Part shown: piece by piece, positions 18,017 through 27,405 of the stretch
Position numbering within the stretch: position 1 is the stretch's first letter
Layout of the letters: every line of letters begins with the position of its first letter
Translations under genes and position numbers: made by a program
The notes under the pieces: generated by a model
Told to the model about the DNA's origin: nothing
What the model saw: the letters and a program-made list of their open reading frames with translations, nothing else
The model's database searches: none
Assembly: GCF_017875645.1 (NCBI RefSeq)
Contig: NZ_JAGGMR010000001.1
Location: 1,798,001-1,862,000 of the forward strand
Reading direction: 5' to 3'
Length of the DNA: 64,000 nucleotides
Origin: Nocardia goodfellowii
GTDB taxonomy: Bacteria > Actinomycetota > Actinomycetes > Mycobacteriales > Mycobacteriaceae

Positions 18017-20119
18017 TCAGCGGGACTTGTTGTCCTCGAACAACATCTGGATAAAGAACTCGTAGATCAGCGCGGCCTGGAACGCCGACTGCTTGTTGTC
18101 GGCCGCGCCGCCGTGGCCGCCCTCGATGTTCTCGTGGTACCAGACGGTGCGGCCCTGTTCCGCCAAGAGCGCGGCCATCTTTCGCGCATGCCCGGGGTGC
18201 ACGCGGTCGTCGCGGGTGGAGGTGGTCAGCAGGATCGGCGGATACTCCGGCGCGGAAGGCGCGGCTCCGGCCGCCATCGCGACCTGGTACGGCGAGTATT
18301 CGCTGATGTACTCCCACTCCTCCGGCTTGTCCGGGTCGCCGTACTCGGCGATCCAGGACGCGCCGGCCAGCAGCAGGTGGTAGCGCTTCATGTCCAGCAG
18401 CGGTACCTGGCACACGATGGCGCCGAACAGCTCCGGGTATCGGGTCAGCATGACGCCCATCAGCAGGCCGCCGTTGCTGCCGCCGACCGCGCCGAGCCGG
18501 TCGGCGGTGGTGATGCCGCGCACGACCAGGTCCCGGGCGATCGCCGCGAAATCCTCAAAGGCCTTGTACCGGTTGGCCTTCTGTACCTGGGTGTGCCATT
18601 CGGGGCCGTATTCGCCGCCGCCGCGAATATTCGTCATCACCCAGGTGCCGCCGCGTTCCAGCCAGCCCATCCCGGACGCGCCGCTGTAGGCGGGGGTGCG
18701 GGAGACCTCGAACCCGCCGTAGCCGGACATCACCGTCGGGCCCGGGACGTCCATGCGGTCGCGATGCCGGAGGACGAAGTACGGCACCATCGTTCCGTCG
18801 TCGGACCGGGCGAAGAACTGCTCGGTCACGATGCCCTCGGCGTCGAAGTATTCGGTTTCCTGCTTCAACTGGGTGGTCTCGCCGCCGACCGAGCTGGCCA
18901 GCAGCGTCGACGGGGTGGTGAAACCGCTTGTCATCAGCATGAATTCGTCGCCGCCCTCGAGCGGGTCCAGATTCACCACGCTGGTGGTGGCCATCGGCGG
19001 CGCATCCGCCAACGGCCGGCGCGCCCAGCCGTCGGGGCCGTGCTCACCCACCCCGCCGGCTCCGCCGTCTGCCATCCCCGGCGGCGTGAGGACGTAGAGC
19101 TTGGTCTGCACATCCTCCAGGGTGCTCAGGATCAGGTGGTTCTCGGTCCAGCCGTACCCGTGCAGCGCGGTGTGCGCGTCCGGGGTGAACAGCACCTCGA
19201 ATTCCCTTGCGCCGGAGAGGAACTTCTCGAAGTCGATGGCCAGCAGCGCGCCCGCCGGATAGGTCGTGCCGCCCACCTCCCACGCCGACTTCAACCGGAT
19301 GGTCAGCCAATCCTTGTACCAGGACTCGCTGGCGTCGGTGGGCACGTCCAGGTGCCGGAGCGTGCCGTCGTTCTCCAGCAGGTAGACCTCTTCGTTGAAG
19401 AAATCCGTGGCCCGGCCGATGTAGTGGCGCTCGTATCCGGGAGTGCGGTCGTAACCCGCCGATACCGAGACGTCGCCCGGCTCGCCCTCGAAAACGGTTT
19501 CGGCGGCGGATAATTCGGTGCCCCGCCGCCAGCGCTTGGCGATCCGCGGATAGCCGGAATCGGTGAGTGAACCCGGTCCGAAGTCGGTGCCCACATAGAC
19601 CGAATCGATGTCGATCCAGCTGATCCGGGACTTGGCTTCGGGCAGAAAGAACCCGCCGGCCGCCGGTTCGACGAATTGCCTGGTGTCGAGATCGAACTCG
19701 CGCACCACCTTGGCGTCGGCGCCACCGCGCGACAGGCTGATCAGCGCGCGGCTCTGCGCCGGCCGCAGGACACCCGCGCCGCCCCACACCCAGTTCTCCT
19801 CCTCGGCGGCCGCCAGCGCGTCCACGTCGATGAGCACATCCCAGGCCGGGGACTCCTTGGCGTACTCCTCGAAGGTGGTACGCCGCCACAGGCCACGCGG
19901 ATGCTCGGCGTCCCGCCAGAAGTTGTACAGCCACTTGCCCCGGCGGCCCGGATAGGCGACTTTGGTGTCGTCGTCGAGCATGTCCAGGATGCGGCGCTCG
20001 AGCCCACTGAACCGCTCGGAGGACGCGAAACGCCCCACGACTACGTCGTTATGGGCGCGGGCCCAGTCCAAGGCACGCTCGTCGGTCACCTCTTCGAGCC
20101 AGAGGTAAGGATCGCTCAT
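18017..20119 (-). CDS. Prolyl oligopeptidase family serine peptidase
   Basis: About 700 residues, the usual size for S9A peptidases. An N-terminal beta-propeller (from SDPYLWLEEVTDERALDWAR) precedes a C-terminal alpha/beta-hydrolase domain with the catalytic Ser in GAVGGSNGGLLMG, Asp in STRDDRVHPGHA and His in NIEGGHGGAAD. No signal peptide, so it is cytoplasmic and probably cleaves short proline-containing peptides. Two in-frame ATGs (20128, 20119) are possible; GACAAT 7 nt before the second suggests a leaderless start at 20119. Confidence 0.92.
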   Translation of the reverse strand: MSDPYLWLEEVTDERALDWARAHNDVVVGRFASSERFSGLERRILDMLDDDTKVAYPGRRGKWLYNFWRDAEHPRGLWRRTTFEEYAKESPAWDVLIDVDALAAAEEENWVWGGAGVLRPAQSRALISLSRGGADAKVVREFDLDTRQFVEPAAGGFFLPEAKSRISWIDIDSVYVGTDFGPGSLTDSGYPRIAKRWRRGTELSAAETVFEGEPGDVSVSAGYDRTPGYERHYIGRATDFFNEEVYLLENDGTLRHLDVPTDASESWYKDWLTIRLKSAWEVGGTTYPAGALLAIDFEKFLSGAREFEVLFTPDAHTALHGYGWTENHLILSTLEDVQTKLYVLTPPGMADGGAGGVGEHGPDGWARRPLADAPPMATTSVVNLDPLEGGDEFMLMTSGFTTPSTLLASSVGGETTQLKQETEYFDAEGIVTEQFFARSDDGTMVPYFVLRHRDRMDVPGPTVMSGYGGFEVSRTPAYSGASGMGWLERGGTWVMTNIRGGGEYGPEWHTQVQKANRYKAFEDFAAIARDLVVRGITTADRLGAVGGSNGGLLMGVMLTRYPELFGAIVCQVPLLDMKRYHLLLAGASWIAEYGDPDKPEEWEYISEYSPYQVAMAAGAAPSAPEYPPILLTTSTRDDRVHPGHARKMAALLAEQGRTVWYHENIEGGHGGAADNKQSAFQAALIYEFFIQMLFEDNKSR

Positions 20120-20161
20120 GGAAGACATTGTCGCCTGGATGTCGTGTCAAGGCCGTCCGGG

Positions 20162-20716
20162 TCACCAATAGTGCGCCACATCGAGCACCACGCGGGAGCC
20201 GTCGCCGGGCCCGTCCAGGGTGAACACGCGGAACGGCAACCGGGCGCGCACACCCAGTCCGACCGTGGTCTGTCCCTCGAAGGAGCCGGCCCACGCGACC
20301 TGGCGGAAGGTGCTGTATCCGGTGACATCGGTCAGTTCCGAGCGGTTCGCCGGGTGATAGGTGCTGTTTCCCGCGGCGTCGTAGGCGGGCGCGTAGACGC
20401 CGACCCGCAGGAAAGCGCCGCCGCGCAACGGGACCGGGGCCCCGGAACCGTCCATGGTCACCCGGTCGACATAGCCGACGTGATATCCCGAGGCCGGGCC
20501 CGAGAGGTCGACGACCAGGCGATCGAAGCATTGGTGGCGGCCGGAGCGGATATTCGTCAGCGGGGCGGTCGAACCGGTCGGATTCGATTCGTCCAGCGAG
20601 CCCCAGACCAGGCCGCAATAGGAGGGAGTCGAGCCGGCCGGGGCCGCGGTGACGACCAGGGTCGCCAGCGTCGCGAGCGCGGACAGCACGACAAAGAGGG
20701 AAAATATGCGACGCAT
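20162..20716 (-). CDS. Secreted AMIN-like domain protein
   Basis: 184 residues. It begins with a signal peptide (MRRIFSLFVVLSALATLATL, cleavage likely after AAPAGS). The mature part has the features of actinobacterial AMIN-like domain proteins: HQCFDRLVVDLSG, DGSGAPVPLRGGAFLRVGVY, VAWAGSFEGQTTVGLGVRAR and the closing GDGSRVVLDVAHYW. AMIN-type domains help localise cell-wall proteins, but this family is uncharacterised. It follows the peptidase gene's upstream end on the same strand and is divergent from the dipeptidase gene; 20717-20886 has no clear operator. Confidence 0.75.
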   Translation of the reverse strand: MRRIFSLFVVLSALATLATLVVTAAPAGSTPSYCGLVWGSLDESNPTGSTAPLTNIRSGRHQCFDRLVVDLSGPASGYHVGYVDRVTMDGSGAPVPLRGGAFLRVGVYAPAYDAAGNSTYHPANRSELTDVTGYSTFRQVAWAGSFEGQTTVGLGVRARLPFRVFTLDGPGDGSRVVLDVAHYW

Positions 20717-20886
20717 GTCGCACCAGCCTTCGGCAGAGAATCATCAGGTACCCGGTAGATCGGGCCGGTCGGACCCCTCGTTAGGCACGGGACGGTAGCG
20801 GCTTCGTCTCGAAATGGGGCCAGGAACCTGGGCGGATGCGATTTCGTTGAGACCCGAGGCCGTGTTTTCCGAATCGAGGAGTCCGA

Positions 20887-21867
20887 ATGCCGCCCTTCGT
20901 GTGGGAACAGCATTGCTGTCTGCCGCTGCTGCCTTCGGCGTCCATCGCCGAGCTGGCGCGCTACCCCGTCGGGTCCTATGTATCGCTGAATGTGGGGTAC
21001 GCGCCGGAGTCGACCGCGGACGCGGTGGCCATGGCGGAACTGTTCCGCAAGGACGCCCTCGACGACGGCCGGTTCCGGTTGGTGCGGCGCTATCGCGATA
21101 TCGCGGCCTGCGACGGTGAATCGATCGCGCTGGCATTCGATCTCGAGGACTCCGGTCCGCTGGGCGGCAATCTCGGCAACGTCGAGATGTTCTACGAGCT
21201 GGGAGTGCGTTCCCTGGCCGCCACCTACAACCACGCCAACGCCGCGGGGTGCGGCTGTCTCGACACCGAGGACACCGGGCTTACCGCCTACGGCCGCGAC
21301 CTGGTCCGGACGCTCAACGAGGTCGGCATGTTCGTGGACGGCTCGCATTGCTCGCGGCGCAGCGGACTCGACATGGCCGAACTCACCGACGCGCCGATGA
21401 TCTACAGTCACTCCAATTTCGCCGCGCTGTGGGCACATCCGCGCAATATCACCGACGAACAGGCCCTGGCCTGCGCACGCACCGGCGGCGTGATCGGCAT
21501 CAACGGCGTGGGAATCTTCTTGGGGCACAACGCGGAATCCGAACGGGCCGAACGCGTGGCGGCGATGGCGCGGCATATCGAGTACGGAGCCGAGCTGGTC
21601 GGTATCGAGCACATCGGAGTCGGATCGGACTATTCGTTCGACGGCGACGAGTTCAACCAGGCGATCGCGCAGCACCCGGCGAACTTCTCCGACGACTACA
21701 CCAAATATGGTCCGCTGCAATGGACTCCGCCCGAGGACTGGCTCGGTACGGCAGAAATCCCCGGTCTGGACGAGGTACTCGCCGACCGGGGTTTCGCCGA
21801 ATCCGACCGCGCCGCCGTCTTCGGCGGCAACTTCGCCCGCATCGCGGAACAAGTCTGGCGCGACTGA
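20887..21867 (+). CDS. Membrane dipeptidase (peptidase M19) family protein
   Basis: 326 residues, amidohydrolase TIM-barrel of the renal dipeptidase family. Recognisable parts are the N-terminal WEQHCCLPLLP in place of the usual HxD motif, AFDLEDSGPLGGNL (bridging-Glu region), IYSHSNFAALWAHPRNITDE (His ligand) and HIGVGSDYSFDG (Asp). The second ligand of the HxD motif is Cys here, so metal binding may differ. GAGGAG lies 6 nt before the ATG. No signal peptide, so it is cytoplasmic; the substrate could be a dipeptide or another N-acyl amino acid. Converges with the oxidoreductase at 21873. Confidence 0.85.
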   Translation: MPPFVWEQHCCLPLLPSASIAELARYPVGSYVSLNVGYAPESTADAVAMAELFRKDALDDGRFRLVRRYRDIAACDGESIALAFDLEDSGPLGGNLGNVEMFYELGVRSLAATYNHANAAGCGCLDTEDTGLTAYGRDLVRTLNEVGMFVDGSHCSRRSGLDMAELTDAPMIYSHSNFAALWAHPRNITDEQALACARTGGVIGINGVGIFLGHNAESERAERVAAMARHIEYGAELVGIEHIGVGSDYSFDGDEFNQAIAQHPANFSDDYTKYGPLQWTPPEDWLGTAEIPGLDEVLADRGFAESDRAAVFGGNFARIAEQVWRD

Positions 21868-21872
21868 GCCGA

Positions 21873-22928
21873 TCAGCCGAGGCGGACCAGCATCTTGCCG
21901 GTGTTCGCGCCGGACAGCACGCCCAGGAAGGCGGCCGGGGCCTGCTCGAGGCCGTCGTACACGGTCTCCTTGGTGCGCAGGGTGCCGTCGGCCAGCCAGC
22001 CCGCGGCCTTGCCGATGTACTCGCCGAAGATCGGGAAGTAGCTGTTCACCAGCATGCCGCGCAGCGTCGCCTCCTTGGTGGCGGCTTTGTACAGGTCCGG
22101 CCCGGCCGCGGGCGCGCCGCCGTTGTAGCCGCTGATCGCGCCGACCAGGGCGACCCGGCCGTGCTGACGCAGCGCGTCGACGGCGACCCGCAGATGTTCG
22201 CCGCCGACGCTGTCGAGGTAGACATCGATGCCCTCGGGCGCGGCCGCGGCGAGCTGACCGGCCAGATCGCCCGCGCGGTAGTCGATCGCGGCGTCGTAGC
22301 CGAATTCGGTCAGCAGCAGTTCGGTTTTCACCGGACCGCCGGCCGAACCGACAACCTTCGCCGCGCCGAGCGCTTTCGCGATCTGCCCGGCCACGCTGCC
22401 GACCGCGCCGGCGGCCGCGGAGATGAACACCGTGTCGCCCGGCTCGACCCGCGCCACATCCGTGAGCGCCGCGTAGGCGGTCAGGCCGGTGGTGCCGAGT
22501 GCGCCCAGATAGTGCTGCGGCGCAGCGAGTTCCGGATCGATCGGGGTAACGGCCGCAGCATCGAGCACCGCATGCTCGCGCCACCCGGCGAAGTGCGAAA
22601 CCATTGTGCCGACCGGGATTTCGCCGGACTGCGAGGCGATCACCGTGCCGACCGCCGAACCCTCCAGCGCTGCGCCCAGCTGGAACGGCGCGATGTAGGA
22701 CGGTCGATCGTCCATCCGGCCCCGCATGTACGGGTCGACCGACATCCAGGTGTTGCGCACCAGGACCTGTCCCGCCGCCAGGGCGGGCAGTTCGCGCTCG
22801 ACGAGTGCGAAGTGTTCGGCGGTCGGCGCGCCGGTGGGGCGCGCGGCGAGCTGGATCTCCCGCGTGGTGGTGGGGAGGGGCGCGGTCTCGGCAGGGGTGG
22901 CCTGGTTCCGCGTGACGATGTTCTGCAT
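21873..22928 (-). CDS. NADP-dependent medium-chain oxidoreductase (leukotriene B4/prostaglandin reductase-like)
   Basis: 351 residues, zinc-independent MDR superfamily. The family landmarks are VRNTWMSVDPYMRGRM, the NADPH-binding GDTVFISAAAGAVGSVAGQI and VYLDSVGGEHLRVAVDAL. Enzymes of this group reduce the C=C bond of alpha,beta-unsaturated carbonyls with NADPH. No zinc-ligand Cys residues are seen. An AraC regulator gene lies 123 bp upstream on the same strand and is a candidate controller. Confidence 0.9.
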   Translation of the reverse strand: MQNIVTRNQATPAETAPLPTTTREIQLAARPTGAPTAEHFALVERELPALAAGQVLVRNTWMSVDPYMRGRMDDRPSYIAPFQLGAALEGSAVGTVIASQSGEIPVGTMVSHFAGWREHAVLDAAAVTPIDPELAAPQHYLGALGTTGLTAYAALTDVARVEPGDTVFISAAAGAVGSVAGQIAKALGAAKVVGSAGGPVKTELLLTEFGYDAAIDYRAGDLAGQLAAAAPEGIDVYLDSVGGEHLRVAVDALRQHGRVALVGAISGYNGGAPAAGPDLYKAATKEATLRGMLVNSYFPIFGEYIGKAAGWLADGTLRTKETVYDGLEQAPAAFLGVLSGANTGKMLVRLG

Positions 22929-23051
22929 GACGACACTGCCTGTTCTTCGTGGTCCGTTCGGACCGTTCGATCCGACACGAATGACGTTATGCGGCAGCGG
23001 GACCCGTTCCGAGGTCCGCCGATGACGCGCACCGGTCCGAACGCGCCAGGT

Positions 23052-24107
23052 TCAGACCGAGGCCGCCCGCAGCCGCGAAGGTGATGTCCCCGCCCACCGC
23101 CGGAACGCCTTGCGCAGTGCGCGGTCATCGGTGAAACCCAGGCGCTGCGCGATCGCCGCGGTGGTCAAACGTCCTTCGGCGAGCAGGGTTTTCGCCTGTT
23201 CGTAGCGGACCGCGTCGTATTCGTGCCGCCAGGTGGTCTCGTGTTCGGCGAGGTGCCGTTGCAGGCTGCGCGGGCTCATGGCGAGCCGTCGCGCGACCGT
23301 CGCGAGCGTGGGATCGCCAGCCACGATCGCCGCGGCCAGCGCGATCCGGAAGGCCTCCAGCGGGCTCGGCAGCGGGCGCGCGGAGGCCAGCACCAGGTCG
23401 GCGTGGCTGCGCAATAGATCGGCAAGCATCGGGTCCGTGCGGAGCAGCGGCGCCGTGGCGTCGGTCGCCGCGAAGGTGATGCTGTCGGCCTCCGCGTCGA
23501 ATTCGATCGCGGTGGTGCCGAACGCGTCCGTCAGGAGGCGGTGGTCCGGGGGCGCACTGTGGCCGAAGGTCACGCGCACCGGGGTCACCGCGCGGCCGGT
23601 GGCCTCGCGCGCCCGCCGCAGGTAGTAGCCGAGCACGTACTCGTTGACCACGGCGACCACCGCCGGGTCGCCTGCGGTGGTGCGGAAGCCGACGGTCAGC
23701 TCACCGTCGTGATGCAGATCGAAGCCTTCGGCGGCGGCGGTGACCAGGCGGTGATAGGGCTGAGCCGAGTGCAGGGCGTCGGCCAGGGTCGGACCGTTGG
23801 TGACGAGATAGTCCCAGGTGGTCAAGGTTCCGAGCGGCGCGGCGGCCGCCACCGCGAGACCCGCGCCCGGTCCCGGCCGGGCGGCGGCGAGCGCTTCCCA
23901 GAGCTGGACCAGTGACCGCAGGGGTATCCGGTTGAGCTCTCCGGCGAGCGCCGCGTCGTCGGTGCCGGGAATGGCCGCCAGCCTGTCCGCGTCGGCCCCG
24001 GCGGCGCGTGCGGCATCGCGGACCAGCCGGATCAAATGCGTCGAGGCGGTGGTGTCCGTCGGATCCAGGGTGAGCCGTTTGCCCCCGCTCAACCGGTGCC
24101 GATCCAC
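23052..24107 (-). CDS. AraC-family transcriptional regulator
   Basis: 351 residues. The N-terminal two-thirds is the AraC-binding-like domain of the Arabinose_bd type ([20 protein letters not shown]), and the C-terminus carries the double helix-turn-helix: [20 protein letters not shown] and [20 protein letters not shown]. This architecture is common in actinobacterial and pseudomonad regulators of lipid or aromatic catabolism. It may control the downstream MDR oxidoreductase. No operator was identified in 22929-23051. Confidence 0.92.
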   Translation of the reverse strand: MDRHRLSGGKRLTLDPTDTTASTHLIRLVRDAARAAGADADRLAAIPGTDDAALAGELNRIPLRSLVQLWEALAAARPGPGAGLAVAAAAPLGTLTTWDYLVTNGPTLADALHSAQPYHRLVTAAAEGFDLHHDGELTVGFRTTAGDPAVVAVVNEYVLGYYLRRAREATGRAVTPVRVTFGHSAPPDHRLLTDAFGTTAIEFDAEADSITFAATDATAPLLRTDPMLADLLRSHADLVLASARPLPSPLEAFRIALAAAIVAGDPTLATVARRLAMSPRSLQRHLAEHETTWRHEYDAVRYEQAKTLLAEGRLTTAAIAQRLGFTDDRALRKAFRRWAGTSPSRLRAASV

Positions 24108-24184
24108 CCGATCACCTTAGCGATGCATTTATTTCGCGGGGGACGGGTGGGCCAACCTCAGGTGACGGCGTTAGGCTCGGGGGC

Positions 24185-25588
24185 GTGACTTCCCATTACG
24201 ACGTTGTCGTTCTCGGTGCCGGTCCTGGCGGCTATGTCGCCGCCATCCGCGCGGCACAACTCGGCCTCCGTACCGCCATCGTCGAGCAGAAGTATTGGGG
24301 TGGTGTCTGCCTCAATGTGGGCTGCATCCCCTCCAAGGCGCTGCTGCGTAACGCCGAACTGGCGCACATCTTCCACAAGGAAGCCAAGACCTTCGGCATC
24401 TCCGGTGACGTGAGCTTCGACTTCGGGGCGGCGTTCGACCGCAGCCGCAAGGTCGCCGACGGCCGGGTCAAGGGCGTCCACTTCCTGATGAAGAAGAACA
24501 AGATCGACGAGTTCGACGGCAAGGGCTCCTTCGTCGACGCCAACACCCTCTCGGTCGAGCTGTCCAAGGGCGGCACCGAAACCGTCACCTTCGACAACGT
24601 GATCATCGCGACCGGCACCATCACCAAGCTGCTGCCGGGCACCAAGCTTTCCGACAATGTGGTGACCTACGAAGAGCAGATCCTGACCCGGGACCTGCCC
24701 GGCTCGATCCTCATCGTCGGCGCGGGCGCCATCGGTATGGAGTTCGGCTATGTCCTGAAGAACTACGGCGTCGACGTGCGCATCGTGGAATTCCTGGACC
24801 GCGCGCTGCCGAACGAGGACGCCGACGTCTCCAAGGAGATCACCAAGGCGTACAAGAAGCTGGGCATCACGATCAGCACCGGCGCCGCCGTGCAGTCCAT
24901 CGACGACGACGGCTCCAAGGTCACCGTCCAGATCAAGGACAACAAGTCCGGCAATGTCGAGACCGTCACCGTCGACAAGGTGTTGCAGGCCGTCGGCTTC
25001 GCGCCCCGGGTGGAGGGCTACGGCCTGGAGAACACCGGCGTTCAGCTGACCGACCGCGGCGCCATCGCGATCGACGACTACATGCGCACCAATGTGCCGC
25101 ACATCTACGCCATCGGTGACGTCACCGCGAAGCTGCAGCTCGCCCATGTCGCCGAAGCCCAGGGTGTCGTCGCGGCGGAGACCATCGGCGGCGCGGAGAC
25201 GCTCGCGCTCGGCGACTACCGCATGATGCCGCGCGCCACCTTCTGTCAGCCGCAGGTGGCCAGCTTCGGCCTGACCGAACAGCAGGCTCGCGACGAAGGC
25301 TACGACGTGAAGGTCGCCACCTTCCCGTTCACCGCCAACGGCAAGGCGCACGGCCTCGGCGACCCGACCGGTTTCGTCAAGCTCATCTCCGACACCAAGC
25401 ACGGCGAACTGCTCGGCGGCCACCTCATCGGCCCCGACGTTTCCGAGCTGCTGCCCGAGCTGACGCTGGCCCAGAAGTGGGATCTGACGGTCAACGAGCT
25501 GGCCCGCAACGTCCACACCCACCCGACGCTGAGCGAAGCGCTGCAGGAGGCGATCCACGGCCTGGCCGGCCACATGATCAACTTCTGA
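24185..25588 (+). CDS. lpd: Dihydrolipoyl dehydrogenase
   Basis: 467 residues, E3 component of 2-oxoacid dehydrogenases and, in mycobacteria, of peroxynitrite reductase. It has the FAD motif [20 protein letters not shown], the redox-active disulfide [16 protein letters not shown], the NAD motif [16 protein letters not shown], and the C-terminal active-site [13 protein letters not shown]. Length and sequence match the LpdC type. The start is GTG at 24185. Stand-alone gene followed by a strong terminator; it is not next to the RamB gene here, in contrast to M. tuberculosis where they are close. Confidence 0.97.
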   Translation: MTSHYDVVVLGAGPGGYVAAIRAAQLGLRTAIVEQKYWGGVCLNVGCIPSKALLRNAELAHIFHKEAKTFGISGDVSFDFGAAFDRSRKVADGRVKGVHFLMKKNKIDEFDGKGSFVDANTLSVELSKGGTETVTFDNVIIATGTITKLLPGTKLSDNVVTYEEQILTRDLPGSILIVGAGAIGMEFGYVLKNYGVDVRIVEFLDRALPNEDADVSKEITKAYKKLGITISTGAAVQSIDDDGSKVTVQIKDNKSGNVETVTVDKVLQAVGFAPRVEGYGLENTGVQLTDRGAIAIDDYMRTNVPHIYAIGDVTAKLQLAHVAEAQGVVAAETIGGAETLALGDYRMMPRATFCQPQVASFGLTEQQARDEGYDVKVATFPFTANGKAHGLGDPTGFVKLISDTKHGELLGGHLIGPDVSELLPELTLAQKWDLTVNELARNVHTHPTLSEALQEAIHGLAGHMINF

Positions 25589-25616
25589 TCGGACTGCCGG
25601 TCGCGTGACAGCCGCG

Positions 25617-25651
25617 AATGGCCCGATGCCGGTAAACGGCATCGGGCCATT
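25617..25651 (+). terminator. Terminator after lpd
   Basis: A perfect 15-bp stem AATGGCCCGATGCCG / CGGCATCGGGCCATT with loop GTAAA, 28 bp after the lpd stop, followed by ATTGCTTTC. Confidence 0.9.
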
Positions 25652-25753
25652 ATTGCTTTCCGCCGAGGCGGGTCGGGGAGTGCCGAGTCGAGTTTTATTG
25701 GGGCGCAAGCTGTATCAGCACCCGGACCGCGTCGCTCTGGTATACAGGCCAGG

Positions 25754-26455
25754 GTGCGTCGAAAGTTGCTGATCGGTAGTGCGCTGACCCTCGTCGTCCT
25801 GGTGGTGCTCGCGGTGGGCGGCTACTACCTGATGAACTCGCGGACCTATCAGCTGGCCGGGCGGCTGGTCGATCGGGTGGACACCAGCGCGAAGGTGGTG
25901 GCGCTGACCTTCGACGACGGGCCCACCGCCAAGACGCCCGAGGTGCTGAAAGTGCTAGCGGAGGCCGGTGTTCCGGCGACGTTCTATCTCAACGGGCGCG
26001 ATCTGGCCGCCAATCCCGAGGCCGGGCGGGCGCTCGCGCAGGCCGGGCACGAACTCGGCAACCACACCTATTCGCATCGCCGGATGGTGCTCGTCTCCGC
26101 GGACACGGTGCGCGACGAGGTGGCCGGGACCGACGCGGAAATCGCGAAAACCGGCTACCAGGGCCCGATCACCTTCCGGCCGCCGTACGGGAAGAAGCTG
26201 TGGGGGCTGCCCAAATACCTGGCCGACCACGACCGGACCACCGTGATGTGGGATGTGGAACCCGACTCCGGCAAGACCGCGTCGACCGAGGAGATCGTGG
26301 CCGAGACCGTGGGCAAGGTGCGTCCCGGCTCGATCGTGCTGCTGCACGTCATGGGGGAGCAGGGTGCGAACTCGCTGGCCGCGGTGCCGCGGATCGTCGC
26401 CGAACTGCGTGCGCGGGGCTACGCGTTCGTCACGGTGTCGAAGCTGATCAGCTGA
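25754..26455 (+). CDS. Membrane-anchored polysaccharide deacetylase
   Basis: 233 residues, carbohydrate esterase family 4. An N-terminal membrane anchor (LLIGSALTLVVLVVLAVGGY) leads into a NodB domain with TFDDGPT (catalytic Asp and metal Asp), NHTYSH (two metal His), FRPPYGKKLWG and the C-terminal SIVLLHVMG. It probably removes acetyl groups from peptidoglycan or another surface glycan outside the membrane. The start is GTG 25754. The 3' end overlaps the convergent PPOX gene by 8 bp. Confidence 0.9.
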   Translation: MRRKLLIGSALTLVVLVVLAVGGYYLMNSRTYQLAGRLVDRVDTSAKVVALTFDDGPTAKTPEVLKVLAEAGVPATFYLNGRDLAANPEAGRALAQAGHELGNHTYSHRRMVLVSADTVRDEVAGTDAEIAKTGYQGPITFRPPYGKKLWGLPKYLADHDRTTVMWDVEPDSGKTASTEEIVAETVGKVRPGSIVLLHVMGEQGANSLAAVPRIVAELRARGYAFVTVSKLIS

Positions 26456-26867
26456 GCATGCCGTAGGCGTTGGCCGGGGTGAACCGGGCCAGGACGCGGC
26501 GCTCTCCGACCATGGCCCGGCGGTATTCGTCCCAGTCCGGGTGTTCGCCGGTGGCTTCGCGGTAATACGCGACCAGTTCTTCGACGGTGGCGTCGTCCGG
26601 GTTCTCGGCGACGGGGGTGAGCTCGACGGTGCCCTCGAGGACGGCGTAGGCGAAGAAGTCGTCCCGCGTGACATGCAGCGCGGCCCACGGGTCGCGGCGC
26701 AGATTGTGGTACTTGGCCCGGTCGGCCGTGATCGAGATGCGGATGACGCCGTCGTCACCGACGAGGTGCAGCACGTTGGACAGCTGCGGCCGGCCGTTGC
26801 GGCGGATGGTGGTCAGCACGGAGCGGCGTGCGGTGCGAGCGAAATCGACGGCGTCGGAGAGATCCAT
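26448..26867 (-). CDS. PPOX-class F420-dependent oxidoreductase
   Basis: 139 residues, split-barrel flavin/deazaflavin-binding fold of the Rv1155 type: FARTARRSVLTTIRRNGRPQ, SITADRAKYHNLRRDPWAAL and the C-terminal HPDWDEYRRAMVGERRVLAR. This group uses F420, a cofactor of actinobacteria, to reduce biliverdin-like or other substrates. Single gene, preceded on the same strand by an HxlR regulator 39 bp upstream. Confidence 0.9.
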   Translation of the reverse strand: MDLSDAVDFARTARRSVLTTIRRNGRPQLSNVLHLVGDDGVIRISITADRAKYHNLRRDPWAALHVTRDDFFAYAVLEGTVELTPVAENPDDATVEELVAYYREATGEHPDWDEYRRAMVGERRVLARFTPANAYGMLS

Positions 26868-26906
26868 GCCACAGTCAACCGCCGCGGCCGCGTGGACCTT
26901 CCCGAC

Positions 26907-27305
26907 TCAGTCGCGGTGATAGGCCGCCTGGGCTTCCGCGATGCGCGGCAGATTGGTTTCCAGCACCTTGATCAGGGCTTCCAGGTGGTCGGCGACCTGC
27001 GCGCCCAGTTCGGTGAGGGTGTATTCGACCCGTGGCGGGATGGTCTCGTGGACTTCGCGGTGCACCATGCCGTCACGTTCCAGAGCCTGCAATGTCTGCG
27101 AGAGCATACGTTCGCTCACGCCGTCGACCCGGCGGCGCAGGGCGCTGAACCGGTACGGCCCCTCCCGCAGAGCGACGAGAGCCAGGGTGCCCCACCGGCT
27201 GGCGACATTTTGCAGAACCGGCCGTGACGTGCAGTTTCGTGCGAAAACATCGGCTTCCAGCGTGGGATCGTCGGCGTCGGCCGACGGGATGCGCTGGGTA
27301 CTCAT
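26907..27305 (-). CDS. HxlR-family transcriptional regulator
   Basis: 132 residues with the HxlR winged helix: LQNVASRWGTLALVALREGP, FSALRRRVDGVSERMLSQTL and the wing VHREVHETIPPRVEYTLTEL. A Cys in ARNCTSRPV at the N-terminus is where redox- or aldehyde-sensing HxlR proteins (YodB, HxlR) keep their sensor cysteine. It is divergent from the NAD(P)H:quinone-type reductase, the classic arrangement for an HxlR regulator and its target. Confidence 0.92.
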   Translation of the reverse strand: MSTQRIPSADADDPTLEADVFARNCTSRPVLQNVASRWGTLALVALREGPYRFSALRRRVDGVSERMLSQTLQALERDGMVHREVHETIPPRVEYTLTELGAQVADHLEALIKVLETNLPRIAEAQAAYHRD

Positions 27306-27367
27306 GGTTTCGATAGTACCGAACTTGACTTGTGTGCTGGCGGAATGGATAGTGCTTACTATTAGTT

Positions 27368-27387
27368 AGTACTTCACGAACAGTACT
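27368..27387. promoter_or_regulatory. Candidate HxlR operator
   Basis: AGTACT occurs twice, at 27368-27373 and 27382-27387, separated by 8 bp. Each half is itself palindromic, so the pair can be read as an inverted or a direct repeat. Related AGTAC/AGTGC words occur at 27315 and 27351. It lies 18-38 bp before the reductase start and 62 bp before the HxlR start. Confidence 0.5.
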
Positions 27388-27405
27388 CGAGCCTGGAGGT
27401 AAGTC

